Source of the DNA: Vogesella aquatica
GTDB taxonomy: Bacteria; Pseudomonadota; Gammaproteobacteria; Burkholderiales; Chromobacteriaceae
Direction of reading: 5' to 3'
DNA length: 64,000 nt
NCBI RefSeq assembly: GCF_028548455.1
Contig: NZ_JAQQLF010000016.1
Coordinates: 44,359 to 108,358, forward strand
Positions 38,741 to 47,726 of this stretch are shown here, in pieces. Numbering within the stretch: position 1 is the first letter of the stretch; each line of letters begins with the position of its first letter. The notes under the pieces were generated by a model that saw nothing but the letters and a program-made list of their open reading frames with translations, searched no databases and had not been told where the DNA came from. A program made the translations under genes and the position numbers.

Positions 38741-38768
38741 AAAGCCCAGTCTTCGGACTGGGCTTTTT
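38741..38768 (+). terminator. Terminator of the tRNA cluster
   Basis: An 11-bp stem (38741-38751 with 38756-38766) with a TTCG tetraloop is followed by T residues. Confidence 0.9.
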
Positions 38769-38810
38769 GCGTTTTCCGCCTGCCGCGGGGGGTGGCCGCA
38801 GGCGTGTGCT

Positions 38811-39482
38811 TTACGCGTAGTCGTACTGGCCGCCAGCCAGCAGCGCTTCCTGGTAGGCCGGGCGGGCGTGGATGCGCTGCAAAAAATCCTGGATATGCGG
38901 CAGCCTCTTGCATAGCGGCACGCGGCTGTTGGCCGCTTCTAGCACAAAGCTCATCTGGATGTCGGCGGCGCTGAAACTGTCTCCGGCAAACCAGCCGCTG
39001 CTGGCCAGATGGCTGTCGATATAGCGCAGGTGCATGTCCAGCTGCGGGTCGATATAGCCTTGGCGCACGCCTTTTTCGATCATGCGTGCCAGCGGGCGCA
39101 ACAGCGCCGGCATCGGGGGCTTGCTGATGCGGCTGAATACCAGGCTCATCAGCAGCGGCGGCATGGCCGAGCCTTCGGCATAGTGCAGCCAGTAAGTGTA
39201 GTCGCGTGCGGCCTGGCTGCCGGCGGCGGGTTTCAGGCTGTGCGTCGTGTCGTACGTATCGACGAGGTATTCCACGATGGCGCCGGATTCTGCCACCACG
39301 ATGTCGCCATCGCTTACCACGGGCGACTTGCCCAGCGGGTGGATGGCCTTGAGCTCTGCCGGGGCCAGCAGCGTGGCCGGGTCGCGTTGATAGGTGGTGA
39401 TGTGGTAGGGCAGCGCCAGCTCTTCCATCAGCCACAATATGCGCTGCGAGCGCGAGTTATTCAGGTGGTGCAGGGTGAGCAT
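38811..39482 (-). CDS. Glutathione S-transferase
   Basis: 223-aa cytosolic GST. The N-terminal thioredoxin-like domain (about 1-78) shows LHHLNNSRSQRILWLMEELALPY with the likely catalytic Ser, the cis-Pro in KSPVV and the glutathione-binding ESGAIVEYL; the C-terminal domain is helical with the FSAADIQMSF N-capping motif. Substrate unknown. It lies downstream of DUF523 and the MocR regulator on the same strand with short gaps, so likely one operon. Confidence 0.92.
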   Translation of the reverse strand: MLTLHHLNNSRSQRILWLMEELALPYHITTYQRDPATLLAPAELKAIHPLGKSPVVSDGDIVVAESGAIVEYLVDTYDTTHSLKPAAGSQAARDYTYWLHYAEGSAMPPLLMSLVFSRISKPPMPALLRPLARMIEKGVRQGYIDPQLDMHLRYIDSHLASSGWFAGDSFSAADIQMSFVLEAANSRVPLCKRLPHIQDFLQRIHARPAYQEALLAGGQYDYA

Positions 39483-39510
39483 GGTGGTCCTTGTGGTGGG
39501 TGGTGGCGAG

Positions 39511-39984
39511 CTACAGTAGCTGTGCCAGCTCGGTTTCGTTATACACCGTTATGCCATGTTGTTGCAGCAAGGCGGCGCACACGCCGGCACCTTCCTGCAG
39601 CTGGCCATCAAACAGCCCGCTGTAAATCTGCCGGTTGCCGCAAGACGGGCTGTTGGCTTTCAGTAATGCCAGCGTACAGCCGTGCTGCTGCGCCAGCGCC
39701 AGCGCTAGCCGGGCGCCGCGGATAAAGGCCGCGCTGACGTCGCCGCCACTGGCGGTGTGTACTGTTGCCTGGCCTGCCAGCACGTGTCTGCCATGGCCTC
39801 CGTATATTTCCGCTGCAGGTCTTGGGGTGGGCAGGCCGCCGGCGCATTCCGGGCAGAAGGGCAGCAAGGCATAGCGTGCGGCCAACTGCTGTTGCCAGCT
39901 CGTATTCATGCCTTTGCTGGCACCGTCGTAGCGTACCGGCTGGCCAAGCAGGCAGGCACTGATTAACAGGGCAGGTTTAGTCAT
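39511..39984 (-). CDS. DUF523 protein (TudS-like)
   Basis: 157-aa member of DUF523, a family that includes the 4Fe-4S thiouracil desulfurase TudS. Conserved cysteines are in ISACLLGQPVRYDG, FCPECAGGLPTPR and NSPSCG. A sulfur-removing role is possible but inferred. Its start overlaps the end of the MocR gene by 8 bases, indicating cotranscription. The repeated word at 39877 encodes Leu-Ala-Ala. Confidence 0.87.
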   Translation of the reverse strand: MTKPALLISACLLGQPVRYDGASKGMNTSWQQQLAARYALLPFCPECAGGLPTPRPAAEIYGGHGRHVLAGQATVHTASGGDVSAAFIRGARLALALAQQHGCTLALLKANSPSCGNRQIYSGLFDGQLQEGAGVCAALLQQHGITVYNETELAQLL

Positions 39985-41458
39985 GGTGTTGTACCTCTTG
40001 TAGCAATCGGGCCAGGATGGCTACGCCGTGCCTGATTTCATGATCGTTGACGCCGGCATAGCCCAGTACCAACCCTTTCTGCGGTGCTTGGCCCAGGTAG
40101 TTGCGTGCCAGGGGCCGGAGTACTACGCCCTGGGTCGCAGCGGCATGGCTCAGTGCAAGCTCGTTTGCCAGCATCGGCAAGTGTGCCATCAGATGTAGAC
40201 CGGCTTTGCCGCTGGATAGGGGTAGCCAGTGCGCGGACGAGCTTGCTAGTGCACTGCGTAGCGTGTGTTGGCGTGCTTGGTACAGCTCACGCATGCGCCG
40301 CACGTGCCGGGCAAAGTGGCCTTGCTGCAGGAAGTCTGACAGCGCAGCCTGCGTGATATAAGGGGGCTCGCGGTACAGGCGGGCATGGGCGCGCCGGAAT
40401 GCGTCAATCAGCCCGTCCGGGACCACCATATAGGCAATGCGCAAGCCGGGGTACATCACCTTGCTCATGGTGCCCACATAGATCACGCGCTCGTCCTGGG
40501 CCAGCCCTTGCAGTGCCGGTAGCGGCTGCGAGCTGTAGCGGAATTCGCTGTCGTAGTCGTCTTCCAGAATCCAGGCGCCGCAGCGTGCGGCGTGTGCCAG
40601 TAGAGCCAGCCGACGTGGCAGGCTCATCACCACGCCCAAAGGGTACTGGTGCGAGGGGGTGGTGTAGATAAGCCGTGGCGTGCGCGTATCCTGGACGCTG
40701 TCTGGGTTCAGGCCTTCGTCGTCTACTGCGGCTGCCACCAAATCCATGCCTGCGGCCTGCAAGGAAGCATGGGCCCCGGCGTAGCCGGGTTCTTCTACCC
40801 AGGCCACCTCACCCTGATTAGCCAGCAGCCGTGCGCTCAGCTCCATGCCGATCTGCGCGCCGCTGATGATCAGGATTTGTTCCGGGGTGCAGCGCACGCC
40901 ACGCGATAGCACCAGGTATTCGGCTAGCGCTTCCCGTAGTGCGGGCAGACCACCGTCGACGGTATAACCTAGCTTGGGCCAAGGTGTACTGCGCTGGTGG
41001 CGTGATAACAGGTTTTGCCAGACGTGGTGGGGAAACTGGCGTATTTCTGGCATGCCGGGTGCAAAAGCACCACTCAGCCCGTCTGGTATGGTTGCGGTGC
41101 TTACCAGTGCGTTCCCCCGCGATGATAAGCCCAGTGGCTGCGCCCTGACCGCTGTCGGTCCGGGTTTGCGCAGGAATGCCGGCACGACAAAGCTACCCGC
41201 TCCCTGACGGGTTTCAAGATAACCCTCGGCCTGCAGTTGCTCGTAAGCCTGGATCACGGTATTGCGGCCAAGGTGTAGTTGCCTCGCTAGCTCACGGCTG
41301 GCCGGTAGTCGTGCTACGCCCTGCTCGCCATGTGACACTTCCGTAAAACGCCCGGCTACGATCGCTTCACGAATCAGGCGGGTCAGCTGTTTGGCCAGGC
41401 CTTCATCACTGTGCCGCGCTAGCCGGGTCATGAGAAAGTCTACAATCCAGGTCGGCAA
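39977..41458 (-). CDS. MocR-type PLP-dependent transcription regulator
   Basis: 493-aa GntR-family regulator fused to an aminotransferase-like domain. I choose the TTG at 41458 because AAGGAG lies six bases before it; an ATG nine codons in is the alternative. The winged helix occupies about 15-85 (LPASRELARQLHLGRNTVIQAYEQL), then the fold-type I domain with the PLP Lys in YVGTMSKVMYPG. PdxR and GabR belong to this group. It is divergent from an osmC-like gene; the 93-base region between them carries a direct repeat that may be its operator. Confidence 0.9.
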   Translation of the reverse strand: MPTWIVDFLMTRLARHSDEGLAKQLTRLIREAIVAGRFTEVSHGEQGVARLPASRELARQLHLGRNTVIQAYEQLQAEGYLETRQGAGSFVVPAFLRKPGPTAVRAQPLGLSSRGNALVSTATIPDGLSGAFAPGMPEIRQFPHHVWQNLLSRHQRSTPWPKLGYTVDGGLPALREALAEYLVLSRGVRCTPEQILIISGAQIGMELSARLLANQGEVAWVEEPGYAGAHASLQAAGMDLVAAAVDDEGLNPDSVQDTRTPRLIYTTPSHQYPLGVVMSLPRRLALLAHAARCGAWILEDDYDSEFRYSSQPLPALQGLAQDERVIYVGTMSKVMYPGLRIAYMVVPDGLIDAFRRAHARLYREPPYITQAALSDFLQQGHFARHVRRMRELYQARQHTLRSALASSSAHWLPLSSGKAGLHLMAHLPMLANELALSHAAATQGVVLRPLARNYLGQAPQKGLVLGYAGVNDHEIRHGVAILARLLQEVQHHD

Positions 41459-41480
41459 AATTGGCTCCTTTATGCGGTGA

Positions 41481-41519
41481 GCTATTGGTTCTTCTATGGG
41501 GCCGCTATTGTTTTATCAT
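41481..41519. promoter_or_regulatory. Direct repeat, candidate MocR operator
   Basis: GCTATTG followed by a T-rich segment ending in CTAT (41481-41497) is repeated as GCTATTG plus TTTTATCAT (41504-41519), 23 bases apart, in the region shared by the MocR and OsmC genes. MocR regulators are known to bind direct repeats. Confidence 0.45.
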
Positions 41520-41551
41520 GGCTTGGACATTTCACCAAGACGGAGAAGCCA

Positions 41552-42016
41552 ATGAGCAAACATAGCGCAACGTTGCGTTGGCAGCGAGGTACGGCAGCAT
41601 TTGTGGATAACGCGTATAGCCGGCTGCACGAGATTCATTTTGATGGCGGAATGGTGCTGCGTGCATCGTCTTCACCTCACGTGGTGAAAGTACCGTATTC
41701 CGACCCAACAGCAGCTGACCCCGAGGAAATGTTTGTGGCTGCACTGGCTAGCTGCCACATGCTGTGGTTCTTGTCCCTGGCCGCCACGGCAGGCTGGGTG
41801 GTGGATCGCTATCAGGATGCCGCCGTGGGTAGCATGGCGGTGGGGGAGCAGGGCCGCGTGTGGCTTAGCCAAGTCACGCTGCATCCAGCCGTACAGTTCT
41901 GCGGCCAGCAACCTTCATTGTCCGAGTTGCATGCGCTGCACCATCAGGCGCATGCACAATGCTTTATCGCGAACTCCGTGCGTACCGACGTACGCTGTGA
42001 GCCAGTTTTGTCCTAA
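41552..42016 (+). CDS. OsmC/Ohr family protein
   Basis: 154-aa peroxide-resistance-type protein. ATG 41552 follows CGGAGAAG; the longer frame upstream covers the promoter region. The first reactive Cys is in ALASCHMLWFLSLAA and the second in HAQCFIANSVRT, the standard OsmC pair for reducing organic hydroperoxides. It is divergent from a MocR regulator and followed after 15 bases by a rhodanese. Confidence 0.9.
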   Translation: MSKHSATLRWQRGTAAFVDNAYSRLHEIHFDGGMVLRASSSPHVVKVPYSDPTAADPEEMFVAALASCHMLWFLSLAATAGWVVDRYQDAAVGSMAVGEQGRVWLSQVTLHPAVQFCGQQPSLSELHALHHQAHAQCFIANSVRTDVRCEPVLS

Positions 42017-42031
42017 GTTCGGGAGCGCACC

Positions 42032-42454
42032 ATGTCATTCTCAGATCAACAACAAGCACAACTCGCGTTTTACCGGACCAAACTCGCTTTCGAGATCGAT
42101 AGCTGGGATGTGGCCGAGCAGCTCAAGCAAGGCGCGGCCCTGCAGCTGGTGGATGGGCGCTCCGCCGCCGCCTACGCGCAGGAAACGCTGCCGGGTGCCA
42201 TCAACCTGCCGCACCGTACCATTCGTGCCGAGACCACGGCGCAGCTGCCGCGCGACGTGCTGCTGGTGACCTTCTGCGACGGTATCGGCTGCAATGCCTC
42301 CACCAAAACCGCGCTGAAGCTGGCCGAGCTGGGTTTTACCGTCAAAGAGCTGCAAGGCGGTGTGGACTGGTGGAAGCGCGACGGCTACCCCACGGTGCAG
42401 GGCGGCGCCAGCTGCGGTGTTGCGCCGTCGGACGACTGCGGCTGTGGGGGTTGA
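42032..42454 (+). CDS. Rhodanese-like sulfurtransferase
   Basis: 140-aa single rhodanese domain. The N-terminal EIDSWDVAEQL, LVDGRSAAAYAQETLPGAINLPH, and active-site loop TFCDGIGCNAST with the catalytic Cys are clear. The C terminus is unusually Cys-rich (GGASCGVAPSDDCGCGG), which could bind metal. GGGAG precedes the ATG. It lies between osmC-like and the GNAT fusion with short gaps, likely one operon. Confidence 0.9.
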   Translation: MSFSDQQQAQLAFYRTKLAFEIDSWDVAEQLKQGAALQLVDGRSAAAYAQETLPGAINLPHRTIRAETTAQLPRDVLLVTFCDGIGCNASTKTALKLAELGFTVKELQGGVDWWKRDGYPTVQGGASCGVAPSDDCGCGG

Positions 42455-42455
42455 T

Positions 42456-43619
42456 ATGCACTACGACGCATTTCAACAGCCACTGGGGGCGCCGGTAGCG
42501 GGCTGGCCGGGCGCTTGCCCGCCGCAGAAAGTTACGCTGCAAGGTCACCATTGCCGGCTGGAGCCGTTCGAGCGCACCCGCCACGGCGACAGCCTGCGCG
42601 CGGCGCTGGAGCTTGACCGCGACGGCCGCGACTGGGCTTACCTGATGCCGCGCCCGCAAAGCGATGCCGACTGGGCGGCCTGGTTTGCCATGATGGAAAG
42701 CAGCAGCGATCCGCTGTTTTTTGCCATCGTCGATAATGCCAGCGGCGATGTCATCGGCAGCTGCAGCTATCTGCGCATCGATGCGGCCAACGGTGTCATC
42801 GAGGTAGGTTGGCTGCGCTTTTCGCCACGCTTGCAGCGCACGGTGGCGGCCACCGAAGCGATGTATCTGATGATGAAACAAGCTTTCGACTGGGGCTACC
42901 GCCGCTACGAGTGGAAGTGCAACAGCCTGAACGCGCCGTCCATGCGTGCTGCCGAGCGCTTGGGCTTTACCTTCGAGGGCATCTTCCGCCAGGCGCGCGT
43001 CAACTGGGGGCTGAACCGCGATACTGCCTGGTTCAGCCTGCTGGACAGCGAATGGCCGGCTAACCGCGCGGTGCTGGAAGCCTGGCTGGATGCGGCCAAC
43101 TTTGACACCGGCGGGCAGCAGCGCCACAGCCTGGACCAATGCCGCCGGCAGCAGGCCGCCACCACGCTACCCGATGGCATCCGGGCGGCCACGCTGGCCG
43201 ACCTGCCGCAGTTGGCCGCGCTGTTTGACGCGTACCGGCGCTTTTATGGCAAGCAGGGCGATGCACCAACTTCGCACGACTTCATCCGCCAGCGCCTGAT
43301 CCGCGCCGACAGCCACGTGCTGGTGTACCAGCAGCAAGGCCAGCTGCTAGGGTTTACCCAGCTGCTGCCGCAGTTCAGCTCGGTACTGGCTGCCCCGGTG
43401 TGGCTGTTGAATGACCTGTATGTGGCCGAAGCCGCCCGCCAGCGCGGCGTGGGGCAGGCGCTACTGCAGGCAGCGGCCGCGCTGGCGCGCCAGCACGGCG
43501 TACAGCGGCTGGACCTGGTCACCGCGGTGGATAACCATACGGCGCAGGCGCTTTATGCCGCGCAAGGCTGGCAGCGCGACCAGCGTTTCTATCGCTATCA
43601 GCTGGCGCTGGGAGATTAA
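42456..43619 (+). CDS. Two-domain GNAT acetyltransferase
   Basis: 387-aa protein with two GCN5-related acetyltransferase domains. ATG 42456 lies one base after the rhodanese stop codon. The first domain (about 1-215) is RimJ-like (EVGWLRFSPRLQRTVAATEAMYLM, NAPSMRAAERLGF). The second (about 230-387) has the acetyl-CoA loop RQRGVGQALLQAA and VDNHTAQALYAAQGW. The linker (about 208-228) contains two copies of the repeated word nearby (42782 and 43091). Substrates unknown. Confidence 0.88.
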   Translation: MHYDAFQQPLGAPVAGWPGACPPQKVTLQGHHCRLEPFERTRHGDSLRAALELDRDGRDWAYLMPRPQSDADWAAWFAMMESSSDPLFFAIVDNASGDVIGSCSYLRIDAANGVIEVGWLRFSPRLQRTVAATEAMYLMMKQAFDWGYRRYEWKCNSLNAPSMRAAERLGFTFEGIFRQARVNWGLNRDTAWFSLLDSEWPANRAVLEAWLDAANFDTGGQQRHSLDQCRRQQAATTLPDGIRAATLADLPQLAALFDAYRRFYGKQGDAPTSHDFIRQRLIRADSHVLVYQQQGQLLGFTQLLPQFSSVLAAPVWLLNDLYVAEAARQRGVGQALLQAAAALARQHGVQRLDLVTAVDNHTAQALYAAQGWQRDQRFYRYQLALGD

Positions 43620-43685
43620 TTTCACGATGCGGCCAACGTCGGGGTAAAATCGCTGGTTTTACAAGGCAGTAACGACGTCAGCCGC

Positions 43686-45125
43686 ATGAAATCCCACCCG
43701 CGCAATGCCCGCATCAAGGGCGATCCGTTTATTCCCAGCCGTTTTATCTTTGGCGATGCCGTCGAAGAGAAAGGCCTGGAGCCTTACGAGTATGTGATTC
43801 ATACCGTGGCCCCGGCTTTTGTCTGCCGTCTGGTGGGCATGGATCAGACCCCGTTTGACAGCCGTGAGCAGGAAGGCTTTCAAAGCGATGTACTGTTTGA
43901 TGCTGCCAACAATCTGACGCACTACGTCACCAACTCGGGTTTTCGCCTGTTCGATTTCAACTTCTGGGGCGAGCTGCCCACCGCCACCCAGCTGAAAAAA
44001 GTCTGCGACGAAGCCATGCAGGAGTACCAGCGCCTGCAAAAAGCCTATATCGAGCGCGAAGTCGCGCCCAAAGAGCGAGACTTCCGGCTGGTACCTACCG
44101 AGCCATTGCCCCCCGCCGAGCGTCAGCAGCGTATCAAGGAGCTGGTGAGTACGGCGATGGAAGCCGACAGCAACCCGATGAAACGCATGCAGCTACCCAT
44201 GTTGGTGCAGCAGGCGCTCTCTGGCGGCGATCAGGCGGTATTTACCGAGGCGCAGCTGGCGTTGCAGGAGCATACCGCTGCCCGCGAGCAGCTACTGGCG
44301 CTGGCGCGCGACAGCATCGCCTTCCCCGAAGTGATGCGCCCGGATGGCAGCGTGGTGTCTTACGAGCTATGGGCACTGCCCATGATTTTCTCGCGTGCGC
44401 AGGGCGGCTTCTGGTGGCACTTCCCGCTGCTGGAGCGCGTGGAGCCGGCGCTGGTAGACGCGCTGGGCCTGCCGGAAGACACCGTGTTGTGGCTGTCGCC
44501 CACCATTTTCAACACCGACATGCTGATCGAGCGTAGCTGCCAGTCGCTGGTGCACCTGGCCGCCATCATGGACGCCGGTTGCGATATGGCACAGCAAGAC
44601 GTGGACGCCGCGCGCGCCACCTTTGACGCGGCCAGCCAGACGGTGAATCCGCAGTTATCGTTGTGCTGGCTGCCCTTTATTGTGGAAAGCGGCAAGCTGG
44701 ATATCGACCGCGTACGCCAACACGCCCGCAAGGCACTGGATGCCGCCATGCCGCTGGTGCAGCAGGCCATTGCCGCCGAAATGAAATATGGCGAGGCCGA
44801 GCTATTTGCCCCGCTGCCGTGGTGGGACGCGCTGGGTGCTGGCGTATATGCCTTTAACCGCAAGCGCCTGGGCCTGCACATGGCGCTGGTGCAGGGCAAG
44901 ACGGACAAGCTGGAAAACGTCGAGGCAGTGGCCGAATTCCTGCCCGAGCAGCAAGCCTACGACGTGCAGTTGCTGGCGCGTGACAGCGGTACGCTGCTGA
45001 ACCGCGTGCAATGGCTGCTGGTGCCAGACCTGGGGCCAAGCCGTGTGCAGGCGTGGGTGGACTTGTCCGAGTGCCTGCGCCAGGCCGGCATTGGCCTGCG
45101 CGAGCAGCAGGCCAGATATCATTGA
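43686..45125 (+). CDS. Unrecognised 479-aa protein
   Basis: I do not recognise this gene. The soluble protein has no signal peptide or membrane segment, is rich in Gln, Glu, Leu and Trp, and shows no known catalytic motif. Striking parts are SGFRLFDFNFWGELPTATQLKK, a charged helix (VCDEAMQEYQRLQKAYIERE), FSRAQGGFWWHFPLLE and FAPLPWWDALGAGVYAFN. Codon use matches the neighbours, so it is an ordinary chromosomal gene. The GNAT fusion ends 66 bases upstream and a copy of the repeated word lies in that gap. The start is uncertain because no ribosome site is visible. Confidence 0.75.
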   Translation: MKSHPRNARIKGDPFIPSRFIFGDAVEEKGLEPYEYVIHTVAPAFVCRLVGMDQTPFDSREQEGFQSDVLFDAANNLTHYVTNSGFRLFDFNFWGELPTATQLKKVCDEAMQEYQRLQKAYIEREVAPKERDFRLVPTEPLPPAERQQRIKELVSTAMEADSNPMKRMQLPMLVQQALSGGDQAVFTEAQLALQEHTAAREQLLALARDSIAFPEVMRPDGSVVSYELWALPMIFSRAQGGFWWHFPLLERVEPALVDALGLPEDTVLWLSPTIFNTDMLIERSCQSLVHLAAIMDAGCDMAQQDVDAARATFDAASQTVNPQLSLCWLPFIVESGKLDIDRVRQHARKALDAAMPLVQQAIAAEMKYGEAELFAPLPWWDALGAGVYAFNRKRLGLHMALVQGKTDKLENVEAVAEFLPEQQAYDVQLLARDSGTLLNRVQWLLVPDLGPSRVQAWVDLSECLRQAGIGLREQQARYH

Positions 45126-45279
45126 AGCAGCGAGCGGCGATGCACCCGGCGGTACGGGCAGGTTTTGCTTAGGCTTGCTGCCGGTTGGATAGCGGGTTTC
45201 CATATATTCTTTTATAGAAATAATGTCATCAAGGCAGAATAGTTAACCTTTTAATGATATTTGCATTTAGGAGCGGTAT

Positions 45280-47646
45280 TTGCCCGGCTGGCTTGGCTTG
45301 AAATCCCTGCGCACACGACTAGCGCTGTTTTGCTCGTTATTGATTGTCGTCGTGGTGCTGTTTACCAGCTCGCTCAGCTACCTGGAGGGCAAGGCACGCG
45401 TGCGCAGCATGCAGCTACAGCACCTGGAAGACGTGGTAACCCGTCTGAGCGACGACATTGACGACCGCGTGCGCACGCGCCATGTCTTGCTGGAGCAGGC
45501 GGCTGCCAGCTTGCAGCTGGACGGCAATAATATCCGCAAACATGCCCCCGAGATCCTGCATGGTTTTCGCTACCTGAAGGGTAGTTTCAGCAGCATCATG
45601 CTATTCGATGCAGAGGGCAATGTGGTGGCCGATTACCCCGAGCTGCCGGGGCGGCGCGGCACCAGCGTGCTGGACCGCGCCTACTTTGCCCAGACACGGG
45701 ACACGCTGCGCTCGCAGATTTCCGAGCCGGTGCGCGTGGCGGGCGACATCAAACGCAGCCTGATCATATTCACCTCGCCCATCCTGGACGAGCACGGCCA
45801 GTTTGCCGGCGTGCTGGGCGGTAGCCTGGAGCTGTTTGCCCCCGAGCTGTTTGGCGATTTGCGCTCCATTGCCATTGGCGGTACCGGCTACATCAATATC
45901 AACACCCGCGCCAGCCGGCTCACCATCTTCCACCCCGACCGTAGCCGTATCATGCAGGCCAGCCCTGATACCAGCCGTGACCCGGTATTCGGCAGGGCAC
46001 TGCAAGGCTGGGACGGTAGCACCGAGAGCCTGGCGGCCAACGGCGAACCCGCGTTGATGGTGTACCGCAATATGAAGAACGTGAACTGGGTGGTCGGTGG
46101 CGTGTTTCCCCTGCGCGAAGCCTACGAACCCATCAGCGTGATGGCACGTAACCATATGCTGATCGTGCTGTTGGCTACCTTGCTGGCCTTTCCGGTAGGC
46201 TGGTGGGGCGTTCACCGCTTGCTGGGGCCGCTGCAGGCGCTGCGTGGCAAAGTCCAAGCCATGGCATTCGGTGCCGAGAAAAGTGTCAAGATACAGGGCA
46301 GCCACGAGCTGGAAATGCTGGCGCAAACGCTTACCGACGTGTTCGGGGAGCGTGAGCGCATCAGCGAGGAGTTGGCCGCACGCGAGGCGTTCTTTCGCGC
46401 CTTGAACGAGTCATCGCCGCTGGGCATCTTTGTCACCGATGCCGATGGCCTGCTGGTGTATTGCAACCGTGCCACCCTCGCGCTGGGCGGCCTGGCACAG
46501 CGCGAAGAAGACTGGTTGGGGCGCCATTGGCTGGATGCGGTGCATCCGGCTCAGCGCGACACCATCGAGCCGGAGTGGCAGGCTTTGCGCCATGGCGATG
46601 CAGCGGGCTTTTACCAGCTATGCCATCTCACCGGTGTGCGGGGCGTCCCGATCAGGGTGGAGTTGCGCTTTACCCGTTTGCAGCAGGGCAGCATCCTGCG
46701 CTTTCTTGGCGTGGTGCACGATGTCAGCGACAGGGAAGAAGCCCTGCTGTCGATGAATGCCGAGCGCGAGCGCGGCATGGCCATCCTGACTTCCATTGCC
46801 GACGCGGTAGTACTGACCAACCAGCTGGACGAGGTGTCGTATATCAACCCGCCCGCCCAACGCCTGCTAGGCCTGAATGCCGAAGAGGCGCAGGGGCGCT
46901 CGCTGGCGCTATTCGTGTCGCTGGCGTATCCGGATAGCGGCCAGGCGGTATCGCTGGCGACGCTGGCTGAAACCCGTATGGCGGTGCCGGTAGAGCTGGA
47001 TTTGCTGTCGCGCGACATGCGTCTGCAGCCGGTGGTGCTGACCCTGTCGGTGGTGCAGGCTGCCGGCAGCATGCACGGCTACAAGATCTGCGTACTGCAC
47101 GACGATAGCGAACGCCGCCGCCGTGAACGCAAGCACCGCTGGGAAGCCACCCATGACGCGCTCACCAACCTGCTGAACCGCCGTGGCTTTCTGGGTGCGC
47201 TCACCGTGTTGCTGGACAACGGCGAGGCTATGGCGCAAAACAATGTGGTGGTGATGATGGACCTGGATCACTTCAAGCAGGTGAACGACAGCGGCGGCCA
47301 CCAGGCTGGCGACCAGATCCTGCAGGATATCGCCGCCATTCTGCAAAAACGCCTGCGCAATACTGATGTCATTTCCCGCCTGGGCGGCGACGAGTTTGCC
47401 CTGATTCTGTACAACTGTACCCGCGATACCGCGCAAGGCATCATGGAGGCCGTGCGTGGCGATATTGCGCGCCTGCGCCCGCAGAGCAACCCGGATGTCT
47501 GCCGCGTCACCGCCAGTATCGGCCTGACGCAGGTGCAGCCGCAGGATACGCGTCCGCACGACATCATCCAGCGTGCCGACCTGCGCTGTTACCAGGCAAA
47601 GGAGCAGGGCCGCAACCGCGTGGTGGCCACGCTGGGCAGCCAGTAA
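45280..47646 (+). CDS. Cache-HAMP-PAS-PAS-GGDEF diguanylate cyclase
   Basis: 788-aa membrane-bound cyclase making cyclic-di-GMP. TTG 45280 is preceded by AGGAG at six bases, so it is a credible non-ATG start. The order is: membrane helix (about 12-32), a large periplasmic dCache sensor (about 35-280), second helix (about 288-308), HAMP, two PAS domains (about 365-485 and 495-610), and GGDEF at 702-706. An inhibitory RxxD site (RNTD, 693-696) lies five residues before it, so product inhibition is likely. No EAL domain. The 154-base AT-rich gap upstream probably holds the promoter. Confidence 0.92.
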   Translation: MPGWLGLKSLRTRLALFCSLLIVVVVLFTSSLSYLEGKARVRSMQLQHLEDVVTRLSDDIDDRVRTRHVLLEQAAASLQLDGNNIRKHAPEILHGFRYLKGSFSSIMLFDAEGNVVADYPELPGRRGTSVLDRAYFAQTRDTLRSQISEPVRVAGDIKRSLIIFTSPILDEHGQFAGVLGGSLELFAPELFGDLRSIAIGGTGYININTRASRLTIFHPDRSRIMQASPDTSRDPVFGRALQGWDGSTESLAANGEPALMVYRNMKNVNWVVGGVFPLREAYEPISVMARNHMLIVLLATLLAFPVGWWGVHRLLGPLQALRGKVQAMAFGAEKSVKIQGSHELEMLAQTLTDVFGERERISEELAAREAFFRALNESSPLGIFVTDADGLLVYCNRATLALGGLAQREEDWLGRHWLDAVHPAQRDTIEPEWQALRHGDAAGFYQLCHLTGVRGVPIRVELRFTRLQQGSILRFLGVVHDVSDREEALLSMNAERERGMAILTSIADAVVLTNQLDEVSYINPPAQRLLGLNAEEAQGRSLALFVSLAYPDSGQAVSLATLAETRMAVPVELDLLSRDMRLQPVVLTLSVVQAAGSMHGYKICVLHDDSERRRRERKHRWEATHDALTNLLNRRGFLGALTVLLDNGEAMAQNNVVVMMDLDHFKQVNDSGGHQAGDQILQDIAAILQKRLRNTDVISRLGGDEFALILYNCTRDTAQGIMEAVRGDIARLRPQSNPDVCRVTASIGLTQVQPQDTRPHDIIQRADLRCYQAKEQGRNRVVATLGSQ

Positions 47647-47677
47647 GCCAGCGTTGCTGGCTACGCGATGAAACCGT

Positions 47678-47711
47678 AAAAAAGCCGGCGCTCCGAGGGC
47701 GCCGGCTTTTT
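47678..47711. terminator. Bidirectional terminator
   Basis: A GC-rich stem (about 47679-47691 with 47699-47711) flanked by A and T runs lies between the convergent cyclase and gabD genes. Confidence 0.85.
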
Positions 47712-47726
47712 GCATGCCGCGCAGGC

